From: an uncultured bacterium
Lineage (GTDB): Bacteria; Bacillota; Clostridia; Oscillospirales; Oscillospiraceae
Reading direction: 5' to 3'
Length of the DNA stretch: 64,000 bases
NCBI GenBank assembly: GCA_949293245.1
Contig: CASFCS010000014.1
Span: forward strand, 1 to 64,000
Position numbers and translations under genes: made by a program
Part shown: piece by piece, positions 6,196 through 15,332 of the stretch
How the letters are laid out: every line of letters starts with the position of its first letter
Numbering within the stretch: the first letter of the stretch is position 1
The notes under the pieces: model-generated
The model's database searches: none
Told to the model about the DNA's origin: nothing
The model's input: the letters and a program-made list of their open reading frames with translations, nothing else

Positions 6196-8400
6196 ATGAC
6201 CGACTTTCTTGCCCGCCAAGTGCTGCCCACCGTGCTCAACATGAGCCTCACCGCCAGCGTGGTGATCGGGTGCGTGCTGCTGGCCCGGCTGCTGCTGCGC
6301 CGGGCTCCAAAGGTCTTTTCCTACGGGCTGTGGGCGGTGGTGCTCTTCCGCCTGATATGTCCCGTGTCGGTGACCGCCCACCTCTCCCTGCTGGCTCTGC
6401 TGGACGCCCCCGTCCAGGAGGCCGCGCCCTACACCAGCGTGGTGACCTATGTGCCCCCGGAATCCCCCATCTGGCCGGAGACGCCGGCGGCCCAAATCTC
6501 TCCCGGACCCGGAAATGCCGGGGCCCTCTCCCCCTCCCCCGGCGTCTCCCAGGCCGAGGAGCCCCGGGGTGGGGACCCCATGGTCATCGTCTCCCTGGTG
6601 TGGCTGGCGGGGGTGACCGGTATGGCGGCGTACAGCCTGGTCTCCCTGGTGCGGCTGCGCCGCCGCCTGGTGGGGGCTGTGCCCCTGGAGGGAAATGTGT
6701 ACCTGGCCGACCACATCGACTCCCCCTTTGTGCTGGGGATCTTCCGCCCCAGGATCTACCTCCCCTCCTCCCTGCCGGAGCGGGAGCGGGGGTATATCCT
6801 GCTCCATGAGGAGCACCACATCCGCCGGCTGGACCATGTGGTGAAGCTGCTTTCCTTCCTGGCTCTGTGCCTGCACTGGTTCAACCCCCTGGTGTGGCTC
6901 TCCTTCCTGCTGCTGGGCCGGGACATGGAGATGAGCTGCGACGAGGCGGTGATGAAAAAGCTGGGGGACGGCATCCGGGCGGACTACTCCTCCTCCCTAC
7001 TGTCCCTGGCCACCGGCCGCCGTCTCATCGCCGGAGCTCCCCTGGCCTTCGGAGAGGGGGATACCAGGGGGCGGATCCGAAATGTGCTGTCCTGGAAGCG
7101 GCCCCGGGTGTGGATGGTGGTGCTGGCGGCGGTGTGCTGCGCAGCGGTGGTGGCCGCCTGTGCCTTCAACCCCCAGGGGGACGGGACGGACATCCAGACC
7201 CCTGACAGCCAGGGGGACCCCTCCCCCGGCCTCTCCCCCACGCCGTCCCATGGGACGGCCGCCCCGGTCCCGGCCAAAGGGACTTTCGGCACGGCGGAGG
7301 ACACGGCCTACTACCTGGAGCTGTCCGCCGCAGGCATGGAATTTACCGACATGGACGCCGCCCGCCGGGACGCCGTTCTCTCGGAGTACGGCACGCTGCT
7401 GGAGGGCTACACCTTCCTGGCCCGGGAGAGCACCGACGGCGGGACCGCCTATATCCTGGGGGCATACTCCGGCCCGCCGGAGGAGAATCCCCTGTACCTG
7501 ATGTACTCCGTGGAGGTGGGGGATTATAACGGCGGCACCGTCCAGGTCCTCTACCGGGAGGAGGACTCCGCCGCCGTGGAGGAGGCCCTGGCGGAGGCGG
7601 CCATCCCGGAGGTGGGTACCGCCATCCATGACAGCACCATCCTGTACACCGCGGACAACTATCAAAGCAGCAACATCGTCATGATCGTCCCCAAGGATGT
7701 CTCCTTTACCCTGAGCGCGGCCCTCAACCGCTATCTCTACCAGACAAATGGGCGGGCCTACATCGAGGACGCGGCGGCCCGGGGCATCGCCGTGAACAAC
7801 CCCGGCGCCCCCTGCCTCTATGTTTACCGGGTGGACGAGACCTACGGAGAGCTGGCCGAGTGCATCCCCCTGACCCAGGAGCAGCTTGAGACCATCCAGA
7901 GCGAGGAACTCACCCCTCTCACCCCGGGATTTGGCTTTGCTGCCACCCTGCACACGTCGGACGACCCCACAAATTTCAGTGACAGCACCATAAGCTACAC
8001 CGAGGCCACAGGGGTGCCCCAGACGGTGCTGGATCTTGCACGGGAACACTGTGATTACCGCTTCGCCGACCCCAGCTATATAAGAGGTCCCATTCTTGGG
8101 GCTGTACTGGAGGGCAGCTGGCTGGAGGAGCCCCGGTACGCCGATGAGGCCGACCTTGCCCGGCTGGAGGAGATCCTGAAAAACGCCCAGTTCAGCTATG
8201 TGGGCTCCTGCGGCTACGGGGCCAAGGTGACCCTCACCCTCACCGGCGGGGAGCAGCTCACCTTCTTCAAGGGCACCGACAGTTGCGACACCGTGCTCTT
8301 CGGCTCCTGGAGCGGCTACTCCCTGGGGGATCGGGAGAACACGGAATTCTGGGAGATCTTCGGCCTGGATCCGGACACCAAGGCCCCTCTGGAGGGGTGA
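6196..8400 (+). CDS. M56 (BlaR1-type) membrane metallopeptidase with a large uncharacterised extracellular domain
   Basis: The 734-residue protein has the M56 core. Membrane segments near residues 12-35 and 38-60 and a cytoplasmic loop lead to the zinc motif HEEHH in YILLHEEHHIRRLDH (about residue 204), then FNPLVWL and DMEMSCDEAV. A last membrane segment lies at about residues 305-325 (VWMVVLAAVCCAAVVAACAF). Beyond it roughly 400 residues face outward. They do not show the STYK/SDN/KTG motifs of a beta-lactam sensor, so the ligand is probably something else. The protein presumably cleaves or inactivates the BlaI repressor encoded three bases upstream. The sensor domain is not recognised. Confidence 0.88.
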   Translation: MTDFLARQVLPTVLNMSLTASVVIGCVLLARLLLRRAPKVFSYGLWAVVLFRLICPVSVTAHLSLLALLDAPVQEAAPYTSVVTYVPPESPIWPETPAAQISPGPGNAGALSPSPGVSQAEEPRGGDPMVIVSLVWLAGVTGMAAYSLVSLVRLRRRLVGAVPLEGNVYLADHIDSPFVLGIFRPRIYLPSSLPERERGYILLHEEHHIRRLDHVVKLLSFLALCLHWFNPLVWLSFLLLGRDMEMSCDEAVMKKLGDGIRADYSSSLLSLATGRRLIAGAPLAFGEGDTRGRIRNVLSWKRPRVWMVVLAAVCCAAVVAACAFNPQGDGTDIQTPDSQGDPSPGLSPTPSHGTAAPVPAKGTFGTAEDTAYYLELSAAGMEFTDMDAARRDAVLSEYGTLLEGYTFLARESTDGGTAYILGAYSGPPEENPLYLMYSVEVGDYNGGTVQVLYREEDSAAVEEALAEAAIPEVGTAIHDSTILYTADNYQSSNIVMIVPKDVSFTLSAALNRYLYQTNGRAYIEDAAARGIAVNNPGAPCLYVYRVDETYGELAECIPLTQEQLETIQSEELTPLTPGFGFAATLHTSDDPTNFSDSTISYTEATGVPQTVLDLAREHCDYRFADPSYIRGPILGAVLEGSWLEEPRYADEADLARLEEILKNAQFSYVGSCGYGAKVTLTLTGGEQLTFFKGTDSCDTVLFGSWSGYSLGDRENTEFWEIFGLDPDTKAPLEG

Positions 8401-8420
8401 AACAGCCCTTCTATTCCCAA

Positions 8421-8458
8421 AACGCCGCCCGGCCCCCATATGGGAGCCGGGCGGCGTT
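8421..8458. terminator. Bidirectional terminator after the M56 gene
   Basis: A 13-bp perfect stem (AACGCCGCCCGGC and its complement) with a 12-base loop separates two convergent genes. Confidence 0.75.
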
Positions 8459-8469
8459 GATGTTCAGCG

Positions 8470-9267
8470 CTATATGTGCAGGTCCTTTTTGCAGAAAGCC
8501 GTCACCCCGCCGGCGTACAAAACCGCCGCGCCCAGCAGCAGCACCAGGGAGCCGGCCACGGCCCCCGCCTCCCCCGCCGCCAGACCGGTGGGGTCATACA
8601 GGGTGAAAAAGGTGAAATACCGGGCCTTCTCCGCCGCCTCCCCGGCGTTGGCGAGCATCTGAAGGACGTACATCAGGGCGGGGATGCCCGCGCCCAAGGC
8701 CAGGCTGTACCGGGTGTCGGAACAGAGGCAGGAGAAGAAAAAGCAGATCCCCCCAATAAACAGGTGCAGGCATAAAAGCCCGGCATTTACCGCCAACAGC
8801 TCCCCCACCGGCAGCTCCCCGGGGAAGCTGCCCCGGGCCACCCCCAGCTCCAGGGCGGTGGTGTACCCCAGCAGCAGGAGATTCCCCGAGATGAGCACCC
8901 CGGCCTGGGTGAGGGCGATGGTCCCCCGGCCCACCGGCGCGGCGGTGAGGTACACCATGGACCCCTGGTCCACATACCGGGCCACCAGGGCGTTGCCCCG
9001 GAGGATGGAGAACACCATAGGGAACACCAGCAGGATGAACCCGTACAGGTAGGAGATCATGAACCCCAGCAGGTCCGTGGCCCCCGCCGTCATACCCACA
9101 GCGGCCATAAGCTCGGGCAGGGCCTGGGCATAGCTGTCCAGCAGGGCCATCATCTCGGGCTCATACATGGTCATGATAATGGCCACATACATGGTCATCA
9201 CCGCCCCGAAGATCACAAGCAGCCTGACGCTGCCCCGCAGCTCCCGCTTATACAGCGTCAGATTCAT
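8470..9267 (-). CDS. ABC-2 type transporter permease
   Basis: The 265-residue protein has about six membrane segments, beginning with LLVIFGAVMTMYVAIIM and ending with LVLLLGAAVLYAGGVTAF. This is the layout of ABC-2 exporters. It starts at ATG 9267 (MNLTLYKRELRGS), 20 bases inside the ATPase gene, so the two are translationally coupled. The upstream open frame before this ATG is only the shadow of the ATPase gene. The substrate is unknown; drug, lantibiotic or sodium export are known jobs of such pairs. Confidence 0.87.
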   Translation of the reverse strand: MNLTLYKRELRGSVRLLVIFGAVMTMYVAIIMTMYEPEMMALLDSYAQALPELMAAVGMTAGATDLLGFMISYLYGFILLVFPMVFSILRGNALVARYVDQGSMVYLTAAPVGRGTIALTQAGVLISGNLLLLGYTTALELGVARGSFPGELPVGELLAVNAGLLCLHLFIGGICFFFSCLCSDTRYSLALGAGIPALMYVLQMLANAGEAAEKARYFTFFTLYDPTGLAAGEAGAVAGSLVLLLGAAVLYAGGVTAFCKKDLHI

Positions 9268-10084
9268 GACTCTCCCCCTCTCCCCCGTAGTAGTGCAGAA
9301 AGATGGACTCCAGGGTCTGCCTGGCGGTGACCGTGGCCTCTCTCCCCCGGCAGGTCCCGCCGAAGTCCTCCGCAAAAGCCGCGGCCTCCTCCGGCGTGGC
9401 CAGGGTGACGGTGTAGCGGCGCACATGGCGGCCCCGGAGGGTCTCCACCGAGTCGGTGGCCACCATCCGGCCGGAGCGGATGATCCCCACCCGGTCGCAG
9501 GAGCGCTCCACCTCCTCAAAGATGTGGCTGGACAGGAGGATGGTCTTGCCCCGCCCCTTCTCCTCCTCCAGCAGCTGGAGAAAGCGGTTTTGCATCAGGG
9601 GGTCCAGGCCGGAGGTGGGCTCGTCCAGCAGCAGAATCTGGGGGTCGTGGAGGAAGGCCGCCGCAATGCCCAGCTTCTGCTTCATCCCCTTGCTCATCTT
9701 CTTGATCTTGCCCCTGGGCTGGAGCTCGAACCGGTCCAGCAGCTCCTTTTTCCGGTTGGCGGCGGACACGCCCCGGTACCGCTCCAGAAAGCGCAGGAAC
9801 TCCTCCCCGGTCATGTCGTCAAAAAAGCTGATCTCCCCCGGGATGTAGCCCAGGGAGCGCTGTATCCTGGTCCGCTCCCGCCAGCAGTCCAGGCCGTTGA
9901 TCCGGCAAGCGCCCCCTCTGGGGCGGATGAACCCCATCAGATGGCGGATGGTGGTGGTCTTTCCCGCCCCGTTGGGCCCCAGGAAGCCAAACACCTCCCC
10001 CTGATCCACGGAGAAGGAGAGGTCGAACACCCCTCGTCCCCCGCCGTAGTCCCGGGTCAGGCCCTCCACTTGCAGCACGCTCAT
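9248..10084 (-). CDS. ABC transporter ATP-binding protein
   Basis: The 278-residue ATPase drives the ABC-2 permease encoded next. Walker A is GPNGAGKTTT (about residue 36). The signature position reads MSKGMKQKLG rather than LSGGQ, a variation common in this exporter subgroup. Walker B is ILLLDEPTSGLDP and the switch His is in LLSSHIFEEV. A C-terminal extension of about 70 residues follows (RYTVTLATPEEAAAFAEDFG). The gene has its own promoter. No regulator gene directly adjoins it, unlike many GntR-controlled pairs. Confidence 0.93.
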   Translation of the reverse strand: MSVLQVEGLTRDYGGGRGVFDLSFSVDQGEVFGFLGPNGAGKTTTIRHLMGFIRPRGGACRINGLDCWRERTRIQRSLGYIPGEISFFDDMTGEEFLRFLERYRGVSAANRKKELLDRFELQPRGKIKKMSKGMKQKLGIAAAFLHDPQILLLDEPTSGLDPLMQNRFLQLLEEEKGRGKTILLSSHIFEEVERSCDRVGIIRSGRMVATDSVETLRGRHVRRYTVTLATPEEAAAFAEDFGGTCRGREATVTARQTLESIFLHYYGGEGESHESDAV

Positions 10085-10150
10085 TGATACGCCTCCTTGT
10101 ACGAGACGAGGGGTCTCATCCGCCCCTCCTCGTCAACTCTGTTCAGTCTC

Positions 10151-10178
10151 AGTATAGGGGATTGACTGAAATTTGCAA
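10151..10178 (-). promoter_or_regulatory. Promoter of the ABC-2 exporter operon
   Basis: Minus-strand TTGCAA (10173-10178) and TATACT (10151-10156) are spaced by 16 bases, about 65 bases upstream of the ATPase start. Confidence 0.65.
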
Positions 10179-10203
10179 GGGGGGAAATCCGGTGCAGCAC
10201 AGT

Positions 10204-10242
10204 AAAAAAGGGGGCGCCTGCATGAAGCAGTCGCCCCCTTTT
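10204..10242 (-). terminator. Terminator of the FtsX-type permease operon
   Basis: On the minus strand AAAAGGGGGCG pairs with CGCCCCCTTTTTT across a 15-base loop, ending in six T, directly after the permease stop codon. Confidence 0.85.
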
Positions 10243-10252
10243 GGCGGTTTGT

Positions 10253-13200
10253 CTATTCCACGGTTTTCAGGGATTCCACCATGTCGATTTTCTTCAGGCT
10301 GAAGTGGGCCACCACGTTTACAATGGCGGAGAACACCACCGTCAGTCCCGCCGCCATGATGTAGGCGTAAGGCGGGGCCGTGCGGCCGAACATCACCAGG
10401 TCCACTTCCACGGTCACCACCATCCAGCTGTGGAGGAAGCGGCCCAGCACCAGCCCCAGGATGATGCCGAAGAGGGTGAGGAAGATGTTCTCCCGGTACA
10501 CATAGGCCGAGGTCTCCCGGTCATAGAAGCCCAGCACCTTCAGCGTGGCCAGCTCCCGCATCCGCTCCGTGATGTTGATGTTGGTCAGGTTGTAGAGCAC
10601 CACAAACGCCAGGGCCGCAGCAGACAGGATGATAATGACCACCGCGTAGTCGATGCTGGTCATACTGTCGGTAAAGGTCTCCCGCATGGTGGAGATGTTG
10701 GAGTAGGACAGCACGCCCTCCAGGCTCATCAGCTCCCGGGATACCCGGTCCGCCGTCTCCTCCGACTCGTCGGCGTAGCGCAGCATGAGCACGTTGTCCA
10801 CCGCCTCCTCCCCGAAGAGCTGGGCGTAATACTCGTCGGTGAGATAGATGTAGTGGTAGACATAGTTTTCTGCGATATCCGTCACCGGGGCGGTATAGCG
10901 CCGGTCGTCCTTCTCCAGGGTGATGCTGTCCCCGATCTCCAGGTCCAGCAGCTCGGAGAGCTTCTGGGTGATGACCAGGCCCGCCTCCGGCAGCACCACG
11001 GCGGAGCCGTCCTTCAGGTGGCGCAGGTCGATGAATTGCTGGAAGGCCTCCTGGTCCTCCACCGCGAAGAGGTAGACTCCGGTCACCAGCCGGTCCGCCC
11101 CGATGGTATCCACATTGAGCTGGCAGCTGGTGAGGTATCCGTCCACACCGCTCTCCCCGTCCAGGGTATCCCGCACCTTCTGGAGCTCCTCAGCGGTCAT
11201 GTCCTCGTCCAAACCCACCGTGGCGTCATAGACGGAGATCTCGTCAAACTGCTTGTCCAGGATGTCAAAGATGGAGTTGTGCAGGCCAAAGCCGGTGACC
11301 ACCAGGGCAGTACACCCGCCGATGCCGATGACCGTCATCCAGAACCGCCGCTGATAGCGGAAGAGGTTGCGCATGGTCACCTTCCAGGTGAAGGTCATGT
11401 GCTTCCACAAAACCGTGATATACTCCAGGAACACCCGTCTGCCCACCGGCGGCGCCTTGGGCCGCATCAGGTTGGCGGGGGTGTCGATGAGGGTGGCCAG
11501 GCAGGCCCACAGGGAGGCCCCGGTGGTACACACCACTGCCGCCCCCACGGCGATGGCCGAGATGCCAGGCTGGAATTTGAACTCCAGGGGGGGCATGACG
11601 TACATGATGTTGAAGGCGTTTGCAATCACCAGCGGGATCAGGGTGCACCCGATGGCCAGGCCCACCAGGCCGCCGGTGAGGCTGGCCAGGAAGGCGTACC
11701 CCAGGTATTTTACCGAGATGGCCAGCTTGGAAAAGCCCAGGGCCTTCAGGCTGCCGATCTGGGTGCGCTGCTCCTCCACCATGCGGGTCATGGTGGTCAG
11801 ACAGGCCAGGGCCGCCACCAGAAAGAAAATGATGGGGAAAACCGCAGCCAGGTTGCCCACCCTCTCGGCGTCCTGGGAGAACTGGACCAGACCTGCGTTG
11901 GCGTCCCGCCCCAGGAGATACCATTCGCAGGGCTCGATGTCGGCGATGTCCTGGCGGGCGTCGTCCAGCTCCCGCTGGCCGTCGGAGAGTTCCTCATCCG
12001 CCTCCGCCTTGCCGTCCTCATATTCCTGGAGGCCGTCGGCGTACTCCTGTTCCCCGTCTGTGAGCTCCAGGTAGGCGTCGGAGAGTTCCTTCTGGGCGTC
12101 GGCGGTCTCCCGGGCCAGGGTGGCCCGGCCGTCCTCCAGCTCGTCCAGGCCGTCGTAGTACTCCGTCCAGCCGTCGTCCAATTCCTGCCGGGCGTCCTCC
12201 AGCTGGATACGGGCATCCTCCAGCTCCGCCCAGCCGTCGTTGATCTCCTTCTCCGCGTCCTCCAGCTGGATGCGGGCGTCCTCCAGCTCGGCCCAGCCGT
12301 CCTCCAGCTCCAGCCGCCCCTCCTCCAGCTCGGCCCAGCCGTCGGAAAGCTCCGTCTCGCCGTCCTCCAGCTCAACGAGCGCCGCATCCAGCTCCTCCTT
12401 GGCCTCCCGCAGCTGCTGTATACCGGCGTTGTACTGGGCGGCGCCGGACTGGTACTGGGCCAGGCCGCTCTGGTACTCCTCCTCCCCGTCCACCAGCTTC
12501 TGGAGGGAGTCGGGGAAGTCCTTGGCCTCGGTCAAGGTATCAATGGTGGTATCCAGAATACCCATAACCGTTCGGGCGTTGGTTTCGTCTATCGCCTCGA
12601 TACTCATGATATAAGCGGCCTGCTGCTGGTCCTGGGCCATAGCCGCCAACTGCATTTGGACCGCGGGCCACTGCGTGTTGATGGCCGCCCAGGGGTCGGG
12701 CTGCGGATCGGGGTCGGGCTGTTCCCCGCCGTCCCCCTCATCGCCCTCTCCGGTCTGTGTTCCATCGTCCGCCAGGGCGTCTGTGCCGGGCTCCGCGCCG
12801 CCAGTTTCGCCGCCGGGCTCCGGTTCCTGATCGCTTGTCTCGCCGCCGGGTTCCTGACCGCCGGCGCTGACAGCGTCCAGCACCGCCTGGATCCCGTCCC
12901 GGTAGGCTTGCAGCCCGCCGACCTGTCCGGCGATAGTATCGGAGAAGCCCATCTGGTTCAAAATGCCGATGAGGGTGGGGGCGTTATCCTTGTCGATGGA
13001 GTCGATGGCCTCAATGGCCGCCGCAAACTGCTCCGCGCCCTCCTGGCCCCGCAGCATGGTCAGCAGCTGGGCTTTCAGGGCAGGCCAGTTGTCGTTGACC
13101 TGCTGCCAGCCGCTGTCTAGCTGGGCCCGGGCACTGTTAAGCTGGGCCGCCGCGCTGCTCAGCTGGGCCGCGGCGGCGTCCATGGAGCGCACGCCGTCCT

Positions 13201-14434
13201 CATACTGCTCCAGGCCGTCGTAATACTCCGCCCAGCCGTCGTCCAGCTCCTGCCGGCCCTCCTGCCACTGTGCCACGCCGTCCTCATACTCCGCCCAGCC
13301 GTCCTGCCACTCAGCAAGGCCGTCCTGATACTCCTGAAGGCCGTCCTCGTACTCCTGCTTGCCGTCCTGCCACTCGGCAAGGCCCTCCTGATAGTCCGCC
13401 AGGCCGTCGGCGTACTCCTTTTCGCCGTCGTTGAGCTCCACCAGGGCGTCGGCCAGCTCTTTGGCGCCGTCGGAGAGCTCTTTCTGGGCATCCGCCGTCT
13501 CCCGCTCCAGGGTGTCCAGGCCGTCGTAATACTCCGCCCAACCCTCGTCCAATTCCTGCCGGGCATCCTCCAGCTCCTGCCGGGCGTCCTCCAGCTCCTG
13601 CTCCGCCTCAGCCTTGGCCTCGTCATACTCCGCCTGGGCATCGGCAAGCTCCTGCTGGGCTTCGGACACCACGGTGTCATACCGCAGCTGGGCCCGCTCC
13701 TCCCCGAAGGACTCCATGGCGTCCAGATAGTCGTCCATGCTGTCCTCATAGGCGTCGGAATAGGTCTCCAGCTCTGCCATGCCCGATACAGTGCAGTAGA
13801 TGGCGGTGTAGTAGTCCCAGTGGTGGAAGTTCTCCTTGGGTACATAGAGGAAAGCCTTGATGCTGCCGCTGCCAATGGAAGAGCTGCCCCGGTCTGGGCC
13901 CACATACAGGGGGCTGTTGACCACACCCACAATGGTAAAGGTATCCCGGGCCAGCGTATCCTCCTGGTCCTCGGGGGCCTCCAGGGTAAGGGTGTCCCCC
14001 ACCCCCAGGCCCAGCTCGGTGAGAAGGCGCTGCTCGGTGACGCACTCGTCCGGCGCCTCCGGCAGCCGGCCCTCCACCACCGCCACCAGGTTGATCTTCT
14101 CCGGGAGGGAGGCCACATGGACGATCTCCTCCCCGGCCACCATGTCCAGGCTGCGCTCCCCCTCCACGGCGGTCACGCCCTCCCGGGCCTCCAGGGCCTC
14201 CACGTCCTCCTCCGTCAGGCCTAGGGTGGACAGGACCTGAATATCCATCAGGTTCTGCCGGTCATAGTACCGGTCCGCCGTATACTCCATATCGGGGGCG
14301 GCGGTGCGCAGGCCGGACAGGAAGGACACCGCCAGCATGGCCAGCACGAACAGGGAGAGAAAGCGGTTCCGGGTCTGCCAGATCTCCCGCAACGCGTCGG
14401 TGAGGAGGCGGTTTTTCTTCTTTCCGCCTACCAT
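10253..14434 (-). CDS. Giant FtsX/MacB-type ABC permease with a repetitive extracytoplasmic arm
   Basis: The 1393-residue protein is an FtsX-superfamily permease. It has an N-terminal membrane segment (about residues 22-42), an FtsX core near residues 850-960 (AVFPIIFFLVAALACLTTM, EEQRTQIGSLKALG) and a second core near 1265-1390 (MRELATLKVLGFYDRE). MacB-like beta domains precede each core. Between residues about 250 and 830 lies a very long Glu/Asp/Ala-rich helical region. It is built of short repeats such as DGWAEYYDGLDELEDG and EYQDGLAEWQDG, interrupted at about 525-585 by a Gly/Pro/Glu linker. The arm probably forms an extended rod outside the membrane. Such permeases remodel envelope components or export peptides rather than import nutrients. 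The gene overlaps its ATPase gene by seven bases (ATGGTAG). Substrate unknown. Confidence 0.9.
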   Translation of the reverse strand: MVGGKKKNRLLTDALREIWQTRNRFLSLFVLAMLAVSFLSGLRTAAPDMEYTADRYYDRQNLMDIQVLSTLGLTEEDVEALEAREGVTAVEGERSLDMVAGEEIVHVASLPEKINLVAVVEGRLPEAPDECVTEQRLLTELGLGVGDTLTLEAPEDQEDTLARDTFTIVGVVNSPLYVGPDRGSSSIGSGSIKAFLYVPKENFHHWDYYTAIYCTVSGMAELETYSDAYEDSMDDYLDAMESFGEERAQLRYDTVVSEAQQELADAQAEYDEAKAEAEQELEDARQELEDARQELDEGWAEYYDGLDTLERETADAQKELSDGAKELADALVELNDGEKEYADGLADYQEGLAEWQDGKQEYEDGLQEYQDGLAEWQDGWAEYEDGVAQWQEGRQELDDGWAEYYDGLEQYEDGVRSMDAAAAQLSSAAAQLNSARAQLDSGWQQVNDNWPALKAQLLTMLRGQEGAEQFAAAIEAIDSIDKDNAPTLIGILNQMGFSDTIAGQVGGLQAYRDGIQAVLDAVSAGGQEPGGETSDQEPEPGGETGGAEPGTDALADDGTQTGEGDEGDGGEQPDPDPQPDPWAAINTQWPAVQMQLAAMAQDQQQAAYIMSIEAIDETNARTVMGILDTTIDTLTEAKDFPDSLQKLVDGEEEYQSGLAQYQSGAAQYNAGIQQLREAKEELDAALVELEDGETELSDGWAELEEGRLELEDGWAELEDARIQLEDAEKEINDGWAELEDARIQLEDARQELDDGWTEYYDGLDELEDGRATLARETADAQKELSDAYLELTDGEQEYADGLQEYEDGKAEADEELSDGQRELDDARQDIADIEPCEWYLLGRDANAGLVQFSQDAERVGNLAAVFPIIFFLVAALACLTTMTRMVEEQRTQIGSLKALGFSKLAISVKYLGYAFLASLTGGLVGLAIGCTLIPLVIANAFNIMYVMPPLEFKFQPGISAIAVGAAVVCTTGASLWACLATLIDTPANLMRPKAPPVGRRVFLEYITVLWKHMTFTWKVTMRNLFRYQRRFWMTVIGIGGCTALVVTGFGLHNSIFDILDKQFDEISVYDATVGLDEDMTAEELQKVRDTLDGESGVDGYLTSCQLNVDTIGADRLVTGVYLFAVEDQEAFQQFIDLRHLKDGSAVVLPEAGLVITQKLSELLDLEIGDSITLEKDDRRYTAPVTDIAENYVYHYIYLTDEYYAQLFGEEAVDNVLMLRYADESEETADRVSRELMSLEGVLSYSNISTMRETFTDSMTSIDYAVVIIILSAAALAFVVLYNLTNINITERMRELATLKVLGFYDRETSAYVYRENIFLTLFGIILGLVLGRFLHSWMVVTVEVDLVMFGRTAPPYAYIMAAGLTVVFSAIVNVVAHFSLKKIDMVESLKTVE

Positions 14435-15132
14435 TCGATGTCCTCCACCGGGGTGGGCCGCCCATTGCGCTCCACCGCGTCCACCCGGCCGTTCTTGATG
14501 TGGATCACCTGGTCGGCCATGGGAGTGAGGGCGGTGTTGTGGGTGATCACCACCACCGTCATGCCCCGCTGGCGGCAGGTATCCTGAAGGAGTTTCAGGA
14601 TGGACTTGCCGGTTATGTAATCCAGGGCTCCGGTGGGCTCGTCACACAGCAGCAGCTTGGGATTCTTGGCCAGGGCCCGGGCGATGGCCACCCGCTGCTG
14701 CTCGCCGCCGGAGAGCTGGGCGGGGAAGTTGTTGAGACGGTCCCCCAGGCCCACATGCTCCAGCACCTCTTTCGCATCCAGCGGGGCCCGGCAGATCTGG
14801 GCCGCCAGCTCCACATTCTCCAGGGCGGTAAGGTTCTGCACCAGGTTATAAAACTGAAAAACAAAGCCGATGTCGTACCGCCGGTAGGTGGTGAGCTGCT
14901 TGGGGGTGTACTTGCTCACCTCCTGGCCGTCTACTATAATCTCGCCGGAGGTGCAGCTGTCCATCCCCCCCAGCATGTTCAGCACGGTGGTCTTGCCCGC
15001 GCCGCTGGGGCCCACGATGATGGTGAACTCCCCCTTGCGTATCTCAAAGGTGATCCCCGCCGCCGCGGTGATGGTCACCTCCCCCATTCTGTACTCTTTG
15101 ACCACATCACGAAAGGTGATATAGGCATCCAT
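14428..15132 (-). CDS. ABC transporter ATPase, LolD/MacB type
   Basis: The 234-residue ATPase pairs with the FtsX-type permease. Walker A is [10 protein letters not shown] (about residue 39), followed by the Q-loop VFQFYNLV, signature [15 protein letters not shown] and Walker [13 protein letters not shown], with the switch His in VVITHN. The LSGGEQQ signature and the TGALD loop are typical of the LolD/MacB/FtsE branch. Translation begins at ATG 15132 behind GGAGGG. A candidate dyad operator lies 44 bases upstream of the start. The divergent LytTR response regulator suggests two-component control, as for peptide-resistance exporters. Confidence 0.94.
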   Translation of the reverse strand: MDAYITFRDVVKEYRMGEVTITAAAGITFEIRKGEFTIIVGPSGAGKTTVLNMLGGMDSCTSGEIIVDGQEVSKYTPKQLTTYRRYDIGFVFQFYNLVQNLTALENVELAAQICRAPLDAKEVLEHVGLGDRLNNFPAQLSGGEQQRVAIARALAKNPKLLLCDEPTGALDYITGKSILKLLQDTCRQRGMTVVVITHNTALTPMADQVIHIKNGRVDAVERNGRPTPVEDIEW

Positions 15133-15175
15133 AGTGGTCCCTCCTGCTTGTTTCTCAACCTTCCATCCTCTCGCG

Positions 15176-15191
15176 TCCTGTTAACACAGGA
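15176..15191. promoter_or_regulatory. Candidate operator dyad upstream of the ABC operon
   Basis: TCCTGT-TAAC-ACAGGA is a perfect 16-bp dyad between the ATPase gene and the divergent response-regulator gene. The bound protein is not known. The LytTR protein or the TetR-family regulator downstream are candidates. Confidence 0.35.
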
Positions 15192-15266
15192 TCATTTTTT
15201 TGCGTCTCCCTCTTTTTACACACTGCTCCCTTCCCCGGAAATTCCCCACTTTTCACCCCTGCGAAC

Positions 15267-15295
15267 TTGACAACAGTATTTAAAATGAGGATAAT
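15267..15295 (+). promoter_or_regulatory. Promoter of the LytTR response-regulator gene
   Basis: TTGACA (15267-15272) and GATAAT (15290-15295) are separated by 17 bases, 38 bases upstream of the start codon. Confidence 0.75.
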
Positions 15296-15332
15296 GTTCC
15301 TGTGTCAGTTTCCAGTGGAGGAGGATTTCAAG

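Noticed and set aside
6196..8400. M56 protein as a beta-lactam sensor (true BlaR1)
   Set aside because: The outer domain lacks the serine penicillin-recognition motifs and no beta-lactamase or PBP gene is adjacent.
10241..13120. Long plus-strand open frame opposite the giant permease
   Set aside because: It mirrors the repeats of the permease in antisense, is His/Gln/Leu low-complexity and has no translation signals.
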